Shown in pieces: positions 54,901 through 61,192 of a stretch of 64,000 nt of DNA. A program made the translations under genes and the position numbers. The notes beneath the pieces were generated by a model. It was not told where the DNA came from, did not search any database, and saw nothing but the letters and a program-made list of their open reading frames with translations. Each line of letters begins with the position of its first letter. The first letter of the stretch is position 1. Source of the stretch: Sediminibacterium sp. TEGAF015 (lineage in GTDB: Bacteria > Bacteroidota > Bacteroidia > Chitinophagales > Chitinophagaceae); contig NZ_AP026683.1 in the NCBI RefSeq assembly GCF_025997995.1, positions 1,240,501-1,304,500 of the forward strand. Reading direction: 5' to 3'.

Positions 54901-55869
54901 TCAAGTATTTTGTACAACAAAAAAATACAACGGCATTCCTATCGTTATGTTTACAGGAAAGGTAACCGCTAGTGCCATTGGCAGGAATAATCCTGGGTTC
55001 GCTTGAGGAACCGAAATTTTCATAGCTGCTGGCACTGCAATATAGGACGCACTTGCAGCTAATATGGCTATCACAAAGCGATTACTGATGTCATCTGTAA
55101 CCCAGGTACTGAAATAGGCGAATATTACTCCATTAATGAGAGGTATAAAAAAGGCAAATAAGAAAGGAAATAAGCCGAAAGAGAAAAAGGCCTTTAGTTT
55201 CTTACCACTGGTTATACCCATATCAAGTAAAAAAATGGCAAGAAACCCCTTAAATAAATCATTGGTAAATGGCTTGATACCTTCTGCCTGTTTAGCATCA
55301 GCAACAAAACCAATAAATAAACTACCCAAAATCAACAGTACAGATCCATTGGTAAATGAATGCTTGAACACTTCTCTTTTTCTAATAATATTGGACTCTT
55401 CTGTATTAAAGAAATTGATTAATAAAAGTCCCACAATAATGGCAGGAGATTCCATCATGGCCATAATTGCTACCATATGGCCGTGCAAGTTCAACTGATG
55501 TGCTTCTAAATAGGAAACTGCAGTTACAAAAGTAACTGCGCTTACAGATCCGTAGGAAGCTGCAATTGCACCAGCATTGTATATGCCCAATCGCATTTTC
55601 AATATAAAAAAAGTATATGTTGGAATCACAATAGAAATAGCAATCCCTAATAGCATGGTTCCCAATATTTCAAGATTGAATTGCTCATGAGATAATTCCT
55701 GCCCCCCTTTAAATCCAATTGCAAACAACAAATAGAGAGAAATAAACTTCGACGAGTTATTGGGAATTTCCAAATCGCTTTTTACACAAACAGCCACAAT
55801 TCCTAATATAAAAAACAACAGTGCCGGATTGGTTAGATTTTCAAGCAGTAGATTAAAGTCCATAAGCAA
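54901..55869 (-). CDS. sbtA: SbtA-type sodium-dependent bicarbonate permease
   Basis: 322 aa with about ten membrane helices. Sequence and layout match the SbtA family (PF05982 type): FAIGFKGGQEL (about 50-60), SYGSVSAVTFVTAVSYLE (about 104-121), MAMMESPAIIVGLLLINFF (about 136-154) and IAVPAAMKISVPQANPGLFL (about 282-301). SbtA takes up bicarbonate with sodium in cyanobacteria. An ATG 6 bases downstream is an equally good start. It overlaps the 3' end of the upstream gene by 17 bp, so translation is coupled. The finding in a heterotroph suggests supply for anaplerotic carboxylation rather than for Rubisco. Confidence 0.87.
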   Translation of the reverse strand: MLMDFNLLLENLTNPALLFFILGIVAVCVKSDLEIPNNSSKFISLYLLFAIGFKGGQELSHEQFNLEILGTMLLGIAISIVIPTYTFFILKMRLGIYNAGAIAASYGSVSAVTFVTAVSYLEAHQLNLHGHMVAIMAMMESPAIIVGLLLINFFNTEESNIIRKREVFKHSFTNGSVLLILGSLFIGFVADAKQAEGIKPFTNDLFKGFLAIFLLDMGITSGKKLKAFFSFGLFPFLFAFFIPLINGVIFAYFSTWVTDDISNRFVIAILAASASYIAVPAAMKISVPQANPGLFLPMALAVTFPVNITIGMPLYFFVVQNT

Positions 55870-56359
55870 TTTTATAGCGATTCATTCTTTTCAGTTCTTT
55901 TACGAATCTCGCTTCTTTAGAAATTACGATACCTTTTACAGTGACAGATAAAATGGTTGAAGTATGCGTTGAAGTAAAAACAGATCGAATCAGTTGCATT
56001 GATTGTTCTACTATTAATTCAGCCATTTTAAGTGTTTGTTGATATTTAGATAAACCAGCAAACTTTTCCAACCAATATTCCTCTTTAAGATCAGCAACAG
56101 GATTCAAACAAGTAATATCCCGCTTATATTCATTATTGATGATTGATGTAACAATTGGATTCGATACCTCATTCACAACATATATTTCATTAATACAATT
56201 TACAGCTACCATTGCTTTAAGGTTGTCTAGGAAAATATTGTCAGATGCATGAACCAGACCTGCAGGAACAGAAAGAAAAAGTGAATCATTCCCAAATTGT
56301 TGTTTGAGTAAATATTCCAGATTGGCAAAAGGACAAACAATAAACAATCTCCTATTCAT
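55853..56359 (-). CDS. soluble protein of the SbtA operon, possible degenerate beta-carbonic-anhydrase fold
   Basis: 168 aa, no signal peptide or helix. It is in the place where cyanobacteria have the PII-like SbtB, but it is longer and shows no PII features. By eye its order of segments resembles a beta-carbonic anhydrase: an early cysteine in LFIVCPFANLEY (about 5-16), FLSVPAGLV (about 27-35), LKAMVAVNCINEIYVVNEVS (about 46-65) and LIRSVFTSTHTSTILSVTVK (about 123-142). The zinc-binding His and second Cys would be replaced (NEVSN). This is a weak, alignment-free comparison. It may equally be a different regulatory fold. It overlaps sbtA by 17 bp and the small membrane protein gene by 8 bp. 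Confidence 0.35.
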   Translation of the reverse strand: MNRRLFIVCPFANLEYLLKQQFGNDSLFLSVPAGLVHASDNIFLDNLKAMVAVNCINEIYVVNEVSNPIVTSIINNEYKRDITCLNPVADLKEEYWLEKFAGLSKYQQTLKMAELIVEQSMQLIRSVFTSTHTSTILSVTVKGIVISKEARFVKELKRMNRYKIAYGL

Positions 56360-56534
56360 TTGTATTTTCCTTTTTGGGCATTGCTGCCTGATGATGAATG
56401 GTAAAAAGGGCTATAATCACTGATAAAGATGACCAAAGCTGGCTATTAAGGGCATTCTCAGATTCAAATGAAATTATTATTGCGCTTAAAAAAACAATTA
56501 AACCAAGAATAATCTGCCAACCAGCTTTCTTCAT
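56352..56534 (-). CDS. small two-helix membrane protein of the SbtA operon
   Basis: 60 aa with two hydrophobic segments (about 7-23 and 33-48) and a charged tail (MPKKENTNE). No family recognised. It is the first gene of the operon and overlaps the next gene by 8 bp. A CAATTTTG element (56559-56566, minus strand), one base from the TAnnTTTG consensus, lies about 25 bp upstream and is a candidate promoter. It could be an accessory subunit of the transporter. Confidence 0.55.
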   Translation of the reverse strand: MKKAGWQIILGLIVFLSAIIISFESENALNSQLWSSLSVIIALFTIHHQAAMPKKENTNE

Positions 56535-56558
56535 ATAGAGGGTTATTTATGAATGGTG

Positions 56559-56566
56559 CAAAATTG
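56559..56566 (-). promoter_or_regulatory. near-consensus promoter motif for the SbtA operon
   Basis: The minus strand reads CAATTTTG, with C in place of the first T of TAnnTTTG. It lies 25 bp upstream of the first gene of the operon (start at 56534), in the divergent region shared with the LysR gene. Confidence 0.35.
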
Positions 56567-56596
56567 AGGGAAAGCCATTTATATTTTTTATTTATC

Positions 56597-56616
56597 TTTA
56601 TAATATTAATCATAAA
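56597..56616. promoter_or_regulatory. dyad in the LysR-SbtA intergenic region, candidate LysR box
   Basis: TTTAT-N10-ATAAA, 20 bp with 5-bp perfect arms, 8 bp upstream of the LysR ATG and within the divergent region shared with the SbtA operon. It fits the T-N11-A style of LysR sites but is AT-rich, so chance is a real possibility. Confidence 0.3.
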
Positions 56617-56624
56617 CTATTTTT

Positions 56625-57524
56625 ATGAATTATACCTTAAATCAGTTACAGATTTTCTTAAAAATTGTAGAAACAGAAAGTATCACCAAAGCAGCAGAAG
56701 AACTGCACTTAACTCAGCCAGCTGTTTCAATTCAGCTAAAAAACTTTCAGGATCAGTTTGATATCCCCTTAACAGAAATAGTAGGAAGAAAAATTTATAT
56801 TACTGATTTTGGCAAAGAAATAGCTGTTTCAGCAGAAAATATTATTTACCAGGTTAATGCCATCAATAACAAAACACTGGCTTTTAAAGGTCAAATGACC
56901 GGGAAATTAAAATTAGCCGTTGTTTCCACTGGAAAATACCTAATGCCATATTTTCTTACAGAGTTCATCAATAAAAACAGTGGCATTCAATTAAACATGG
57001 ATGTAACCAATAAATCCAAAGTGATTGAAAGTCTCGAAAAGAATGAGGTTGATTTTGCTTTGGTATCTATCTTGCCTGCTGCAATTAATATTGAAAAAAT
57101 AGAATTACTACCGAATAAACTATTTCTTATTGGGAATGAAAAAACAAACAAAAATATAGAAGACCTTCCCTTGATTTTCCGTGAAAAGGGCTCTGGAACT
57201 AGGCAAGCAATGGAACAATTTATCCAAAAGAAAAAACTTTCCGTACTCAAAAAAATGGAACTGAGTACCAATGAAGCAGTAAAACAAGCAATCATAGCAG
57301 GCTTAGGCTATTCCATTATGCCAATCATTGGCATAAAGAATGAATTAATGAATAAACAATTATTTATTATACCAGTTAAAGGCATGCCAGTAAAAACTAC
57401 CTGGAGCTTAATCTGGCTTAAAGGCAAAAAACATTCACCTGTTGCAGAAGCCTATTTAAACTATCTAAAAAAAGAAAAAAATCAAATAGTTAAAGATGCT
57501 TTTAGTTGGAGCGAGCAGTATTAA
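56625..57524 (+). CDS. LysR-family regulator (CbbR/CmpR-like)
   Basis: 299 aa. The N-terminal winged HTH (about 3-62: TLNQLQIFLKIVETESITKA and LHLTQPAVSIQLKNFQ) is strongly of the CbbR/CmpR subgroup, which control carbon-fixation and bicarbonate-uptake genes. The C-terminal effector domain (about 90-295) has a substrate-binding fold (VVSTGKYLMPYFLTEF and FREKGSGTRQAMEQF). It is divergent from the SbtA operon over 90 bp, the classical layout for a LysR regulator and its target. It probably senses a metabolite linked to inorganic carbon, by analogy with CbbR; this is inference. Confidence 0.85.
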   Translation: MNYTLNQLQIFLKIVETESITKAAEELHLTQPAVSIQLKNFQDQFDIPLTEIVGRKIYITDFGKEIAVSAENIIYQVNAINNKTLAFKGQMTGKLKLAVVSTGKYLMPYFLTEFINKNSGIQLNMDVTNKSKVIESLEKNEVDFALVSILPAAINIEKIELLPNKLFLIGNEKTNKNIEDLPLIFREKGSGTRQAMEQFIQKKKLSVLKKMELSTNEAVKQAIIAGLGYSIMPIIGIKNELMNKQLFIIPVKGMPVKTTWSLIWLKGKKHSPVAEAYLNYLKKEKNQIVKDAFSWSEQY

Positions 57525-57550
57525 ATCTTAACTATAAATAGAGGGGACTA

Positions 57551-58228
57551 TCAATTTGCTTTATTCAGCTTGATAATTCTATATCCGTAATAAATGAGCA
57601 AGAGTCCAACAAATTCAGTAACATACAATACTTCAACATAACCCGCTCGAGTAAATGAACCGCCTATTCCTGGCAATAAACCACCAATGGCAATAAAAAT
57701 ATTCCCTTTGAATGGCGCTTCTTTAATCCCTTGCCGATAGTACCTAATAGCAGAAAAAACAGCACCTCCTACCAAAAAGATAAAAGCATATAGATTAATA
57801 AATGGAGAGAAATACCGAACCCACTCCCACTCAAAAACTTTACCCGAAAGTTTATAATCAAAATTTTCTGGAATTGATATGGGCGTGAGAATCACAAAAA
57901 CCGATGCGAGAACAATTAAAAAAATAAATAAACTACTTGTTATATCAGCGAACTTCTTCTTCATCAATAAATAAACACTCCCCTGAGCAAGTGGATATCC
58001 TCCTAATAAAGCACCAACAATATACCAATACCGAACATTGGGAATACTCCAACCTACTAATGCATTAATACTTTCTGCCAACGTTCCCAGTCCAAAAGTT
58101 AGCACACCCAATGACCACCACAGCAGATAAGCAGTTTTCTTATGTTGGTAATGTCCCCAAATTTCTCTGAAAAAATAAATGGAAAATAATGTGGTAAAAA
58201 TGGGAATGTATTCAATGAAACTTTTCAT
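57551..58228 (-). CDS. multi-helix membrane protein of unknown function
   Basis: 225 aa from ATG 58228 with about seven membrane helices: FTTLFSIYFF, AYLLWWSLGVLTFGLGTLAE, YWYIVGALLGGYPLAQG, SSLFIFLIVLASVFVIL, NLYAFIFLVGGAVFSAI, IFIAIGGLLPGIGG, VLYVTEFVGLLLIYYGYRII. I do not recognise the family. Starts further upstream (for example 58240 or 58363) overlap a promoter-like motif or the neighbouring gene. It is convergent with the LysR gene across about 26 bp. Confidence 0.6.
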   Translation of the reverse strand: MKSFIEYIPIFTTLFSIYFFREIWGHYQHKKTAYLLWWSLGVLTFGLGTLAESINALVGWSIPNVRYWYIVGALLGGYPLAQGSVYLLMKKKFADITSSLFIFLIVLASVFVILTPISIPENFDYKLSGKVFEWEWVRYFSPFINLYAFIFLVGGAVFSAIRYYRQGIKEAPFKGNIFIAIGGLLPGIGGSFTRAGYVEVLYVTEFVGLLLIYYGYRIIKLNKAN

Positions 58229-58244
58229 GGTATTTTGCATTGAT

Positions 58245-58252
58245 GCAAAATT
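58245..58252 (-). promoter_or_regulatory. near-consensus promoter motif for the 225-aa membrane protein
   Basis: The minus strand reads CAATTTTG, one base from TAnnTTTG. The predicted transcription start is near 58238, about 10 nt before the chosen ATG at 58228. Confidence 0.35.
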
Positions 58253-58292
58253 GACCCATGAGATTGGATAGAAAGTCAGAAGAATGTAAATT

Positions 58293-58724
58293 CTATTCTT
58301 TTGTAGATTTTTTTTTGAAAATACCATAAATGGCTCCTGCAATAAGCCCAAGAACAAAGCCAATGGGGCCTGTGAAAAATATACCCAATAAAGGTCCTAG
58401 ATTGGCATCAGGTCTAAAAATGATAGGCCCAAAAAATCCAGCGATAAATCCAATCCCACCTAAAAGAAAGGCACCTATAACAGCATAAGAAGCAATACTG
58501 ATATTTACTTTGCTACTTAGTCCCCAGACAAATCTTGCCACTACAATAGCCAATGAAAAAGAGAAAAATGGCTTTACAAAAACAAAACGATTGGGCAATG
58601 AGACTACTGAAAAAACAAAGACATTCATAAAAAAGAATACAACCAGAAATGTAATCGCTGCCAAAATTAACCTAAAGGTAGATGTCGATTTCAATGCCGT
58701 CTTATTCTGCAGTGGTGGGATCAA
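58293..58724 (-). CDS. small multi-helix membrane protein
   Basis: 143 aa if the TTG at 58724 is used; a TTG at 58694 is equally possible, and no ATG is found near the N-terminus (the first internal ATG lies inside a helix). About four helices (18-38, 50-68, 78-100, 110-136), glycine-rich in the later ones. No family recognised. The 5' end overlaps the remnant DUF4242 gene, so this gene may have become adjacent by the same deletion. Confidence 0.5.
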   Translation of the reverse strand: MIPPLQNKTALKSTSTFRLILAAITFLVVFFFMNVFVFSVVSLPNRFVFVKPFFSFSLAIVVARFVWGLSSKVNISIASYAVIGAFLLGGIGFIAGFFGPIIFRPDANLGPLLGIFFTGPIGFVLGLIAGAIYGIFKKKSTKE

Positions 58725-58806
58725 TCATTGTTTTTACTTCGCTAATAGTATCAGCAGGGATATTACCTGCACCAGGGATTTCTCTTTCAATTACATACTT
58801 AGGCAT
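58702..58806 (-). pseudogene. DUF4242 protein with large internal deletion
   Basis: 34 codons from ATG 58806 to TAA 58702. The first 14 residues (MPKYVIEREIPGAG) match the start of DUF4242/SCO4226-type nickel-binding proteins, and the last 20 (NIPADTISEVKTMIDPTTAE) match their C-terminus (which normally ends in a IDPTTAE-like sequence). The middle of about 50-55 residues, including the metal-site region, is gone, and the reading frame is kept. It is therefore a deletion remnant, or a very unusual mini-protein. Family recall is from memory. Confidence 0.7.
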
Positions 58807-58871
58807 AAGAAATTATTGAGTGTTGCATTAAATTAATAATAAATATTATGAAACTCAAACTTTTAAATACT

Positions 58872-59081
58872 TTATTCTTCCTCAACAAATTCAAGTATAT
58901 CACCAGGTTGACAATCAAGGACTTGACAAATTGCTTCTAAGGTACTGAACCGAATCGCTTTTGCTTTGCCTGTTTTCAAAATAGAAAGATTAGACAGCGT
59001 TAACCCTACTTTTTCTGACAATTCATTCAATGACATTTTTCGTCTTGCCATCATTACATCCAAATTAACAATTATTGGCAT
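58872..59081 (-). CDS. small YozG-like XRE regulator
   Basis: 69 aa, essentially one helix-turn-helix (MPIIVNLDVMMARRKMSL, then ELSEKVGLTLSNLSILKTGK, then FSTLEAICQVLDCQPGDILE). This short Cro/C1 family is regularly encoded beside DUF2975 membrane proteins, as here (2 bp after that gene). The pair probably forms an autoregulated unit; twin palindromes lie upstream of the operon. Confidence 0.87.
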   Translation of the reverse strand: MPIIVNLDVMMARRKMSLNELSEKVGLTLSNLSILKTGKAKAIRFSTLEAICQVLDCQPGDILEFVEEE

Positions 59082-59083
59082 AC

Positions 59084-59638
59084 TTAAACAGTTAATTCAT
59101 TTTCAGTTTGTATTTCCACACCACGCTTAACAATAAAAGCAATTACGAATAAAATGGCACACATAAATAACCAGACATCACCTCCGGCCATACGTAAACT
59201 TTGTGATGAAGGAACAGAAATTTCCTTTAGGGTCAACCAATCACAATAGCGAATACCCCATATTGAAAAAAGTCCTATACCAAAAGATAAATAAGCTAAA
59301 TAGGAAATAAACTTATCCAAAATGCGATTAAACGGCTGTGTAAAATGAAAATCAGGATTATGAAACAACTTGATTATTAAATAAAACATCAATGCTTTCA
59401 AAAGAGATACAATGCTCATTAGCACAATGACCACGATAAAATAACCCTTATCTAATGCATAGACATCAGATAAATCCGCCTTCATCCAAAAGTTTTTTGC
59501 TCCAATGGGATTGATAAATACTGTGTAGAAAGCATTGAATATAATACCACCAGATTCAATACATAGGCCAATAAAAATAATCCAAGCAATAATATTAATC
59601 GTTTTCAAAACGTCTTGGGAACCGATTTTAATTTCCAT
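59084..59638 (-). CDS. DUF2975 membrane protein
   Basis: 184 aa from ATG 59638, four helices (about 12-34, 63-86, 112-132, 154-174). FNRILDKFISYLAYLSFGIGLFS and the paired XRE gene support the DUF2975 (YoaS-like) call. Upstream codons in the same frame cover AT-rich operator-like sequence and are not coding. A TATATTTG element (minus strand, 59640-59647) lies directly against the ATG and may be a promoter or a chance match in AT-rich DNA. Function unknown. Confidence 0.8.
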   Translation of the reverse strand: MEIKIGSQDVLKTINIIAWIIFIGLCIESGGIIFNAFYTVFINPIGAKNFWMKADLSDVYALDKGYFIVVIVLMSIVSLLKALMFYLIIKLFHNPDFHFTQPFNRILDKFISYLAYLSFGIGLFSIWGIRYCDWLTLKEISVPSSQSLRMAGGDVWLFMCAILFVIAFIVKRGVEIQTENELTV

Positions 59639-59663
59639 ACAAATATATTTTATACGCAATATT

Positions 59664-59698
59664 AATAAATATTTATTGATAAACAATAAATATTTATT
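59664..59698. promoter_or_regulatory. twin palindromes upstream of the DUF2975-XRE operon
   Basis: AATAAAT-ATTTATT occurs twice, at 59664-59677 and 59685-59698, starts 21 bp apart (two helical turns). Both are perfect 14-bp dyads, upstream of the operon start at 59638. Probable autoregulatory operators for the XRE protein; the AT-richness raises the chance background. Confidence 0.55.
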
Positions 59699-59708
59699 AA
59701 AAATAAAA

Positions 59709-59741
59709 AAATACCTCCAACTCATTGAGAGGGAGGTATTT
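59709..59741 (-). terminator. intrinsic terminator of the RND efflux operon
   Basis: On the minus strand a 10-bp stem (AAATACCTCC with GGAGGTATTT), an inner CTC/GAG pair and a following T-rich run. It ends the operon whose last gene stops at 59756. Confidence 0.85.
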
Positions 59742-59755
59742 ACCAAAATCAAACA

Positions 59756-61192
59756 CTAATTCCAACCACCACCCAAGGATTTATACAAATTCACTTTTGC
59801 TATTCTTTGCTTTAACTGAATTTCATTTAGATCAATTTTAGACTCAATGGCTTCTTTTTGCGTAAGTAAAACTTCTGCATAATCAGCCCTGGCGGCTCTG
59901 TATAAATTATTTGAAATAACTATTGAATTACTTAAAATATTCACTTCCTTCTCTTTGGTCTGAAGGCTTTTTGTATAATTATCAATTCCGTTTAACTGAT
60001 TAACCACTTCAATATATGCTTTTAAAATAGCTCTTTCATAATTGTATACTGCCTGAATTTGTTTAGCACTTGCATTTTGATATGCCGCCTGTATGGCATT
60101 CTTATTAATTACCGGCATCACTATGTCACCAGCCAAATTATACAAAACCGAAGCAGGGCTAATTAAATAAACCGGATTAAAAGATTGAAAACCGATTCCA
60201 GCAGTTAAGCGGAAAGAAGGATAAAAATTTGCCTTTGCCACTTCTATATTCAGCCTGGATGCTTCTACTTCCAGCGCCGCCTGCTTTAAATCTGGACGAT
60301 TTTGCAATAGCTGAGAGGGAATACCAGCAGCGTACTCTTCAGGGAAAACGGGATGAGTTGACAATGCAGCTCTTTCAATTTTAGAAGGAAACTTACCAGA
60401 TAAAAAATGAATCCGATTCTCCGTCTCTACTATTTGCTGTCGTATGGCATAAAGTAGATTTTGTGTATTTAACAACTGGGCCTCAAATCGGTTTACAGCC
60501 AATTGAGTCACTTTTGCTGCTTCCTTTTCTTTACGTATTACTGAAAGCGTATTGTTTTGAATTTCAATGCTACTATTCAATATGCTTAGTAAATTATCTA
60601 AAGTTTGCAATTCATAATATGCACTGGCAATTTCAGCTACCAACTGGGTCACCATAAAATTTCGGCCTTCCACAGATGCCAGATAACTCAAAACGGCAGA
60701 TTTCTTGGCATTTCGTAATTTTTTCCAGACATCCAGTTCCCAACTGGCATTGGCAGCCAAAAGAACATCAGGTAAGGGTTTGGGGAATTTGTGTCCTTCC
60801 TTTATTTCCAATGCTTCATCAACCGCACCGTTTCTTGTGTATTGTCCACTCTTTTCAAACCCTGTAGCAAAACCGGCATTTACAAAAGGCAAATACTCTC
60901 CCCTCCTTGCCTTTATTTCATTTTTGCCCACTTCAATCTCCTGTAAAACAATTTGCAATTCCTGATTATTTTGCAAAGCAGTATCAATCAAACTTATCAG
61001 AAGTGGATCATTAAAATACTTTCTCCAAACAATAGCGCCAGCAGAAGTAGTATCACTGGTAGTAATACCAGAAAAAGTAGATGGCAAAGATGTTCTTGAG
61101 TCTTTGATACTTATAACAGGTAATTTACAAGCACTTAATAAAAGCCATACCGACAATACTATCAGTAAGCTCCGGATATTATTTTTCTTCAT
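59756..61192 (-). CDS. RND efflux outer-membrane lipoprotein (TolC/OprM type)
   Basis: 478 aa. The signal peptide ends at a lipobox cysteine (LLLSACKLP, Cys22). Two OEP repeats follow (about 55-250 and 265-475), each with long helices and short beta strands; SAVLSYLASVEGRNFMVTQL and QNRPDLKQAALEVEASRLNI are typical of the NodT/OprM subgroup. The start overlaps the RND permease 3' end by 14 bp. It forms the exit duct of the efflux pump encoded just upstream. Confidence 0.92.
   Translation of the reverse strand: MKKNNIRSLLIVLSVWLLLSACKLPVISIKDSRTSLPSTFSGITTSDTTSAGAIVWRKYFNDPLLISLIDTALQNNQELQIVLQEIEVGKNEIKARRGEYLPFVNAGFATGFEKSGQYTRNGAVDEALEIKEGHKFPKPLPDVLLAANASWELDVWKKLRNAKKSAVLSYLASVEGRNFMVTQLVAEIASAYYELQTLDNLLSILNSSIEIQNNTLSVIRKEKEAAKVTQLAVNRFEAQLLNTQNLLYAIRQQIVETENRIHFLSGKFPSKIERAALSTHPVFPEEYAAGIPSQLLQNRPDLKQAALEVEASRLNIEVAKANFYPSFRLTAGIGFQSFNPVYLISPASVLYNLAGDIVMPVINKNAIQAAYQNASAKQIQAVYNYERAILKAYIEVVNQLNGIDNYTKSLQTKEKEVNILSNSIVISNNLYRAARADYAEVLLTQKEAIESKIDLNEIQLKQRIAKVNLYKSLGGGWN

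Noticed and set aside
55136-55498. 120-residue frame on the plus strand within sbtA
   Set aside because: Antisense shadow of a membrane protein gene; the lysine-rich translation is what reading opposite hydrophobic codons gives.
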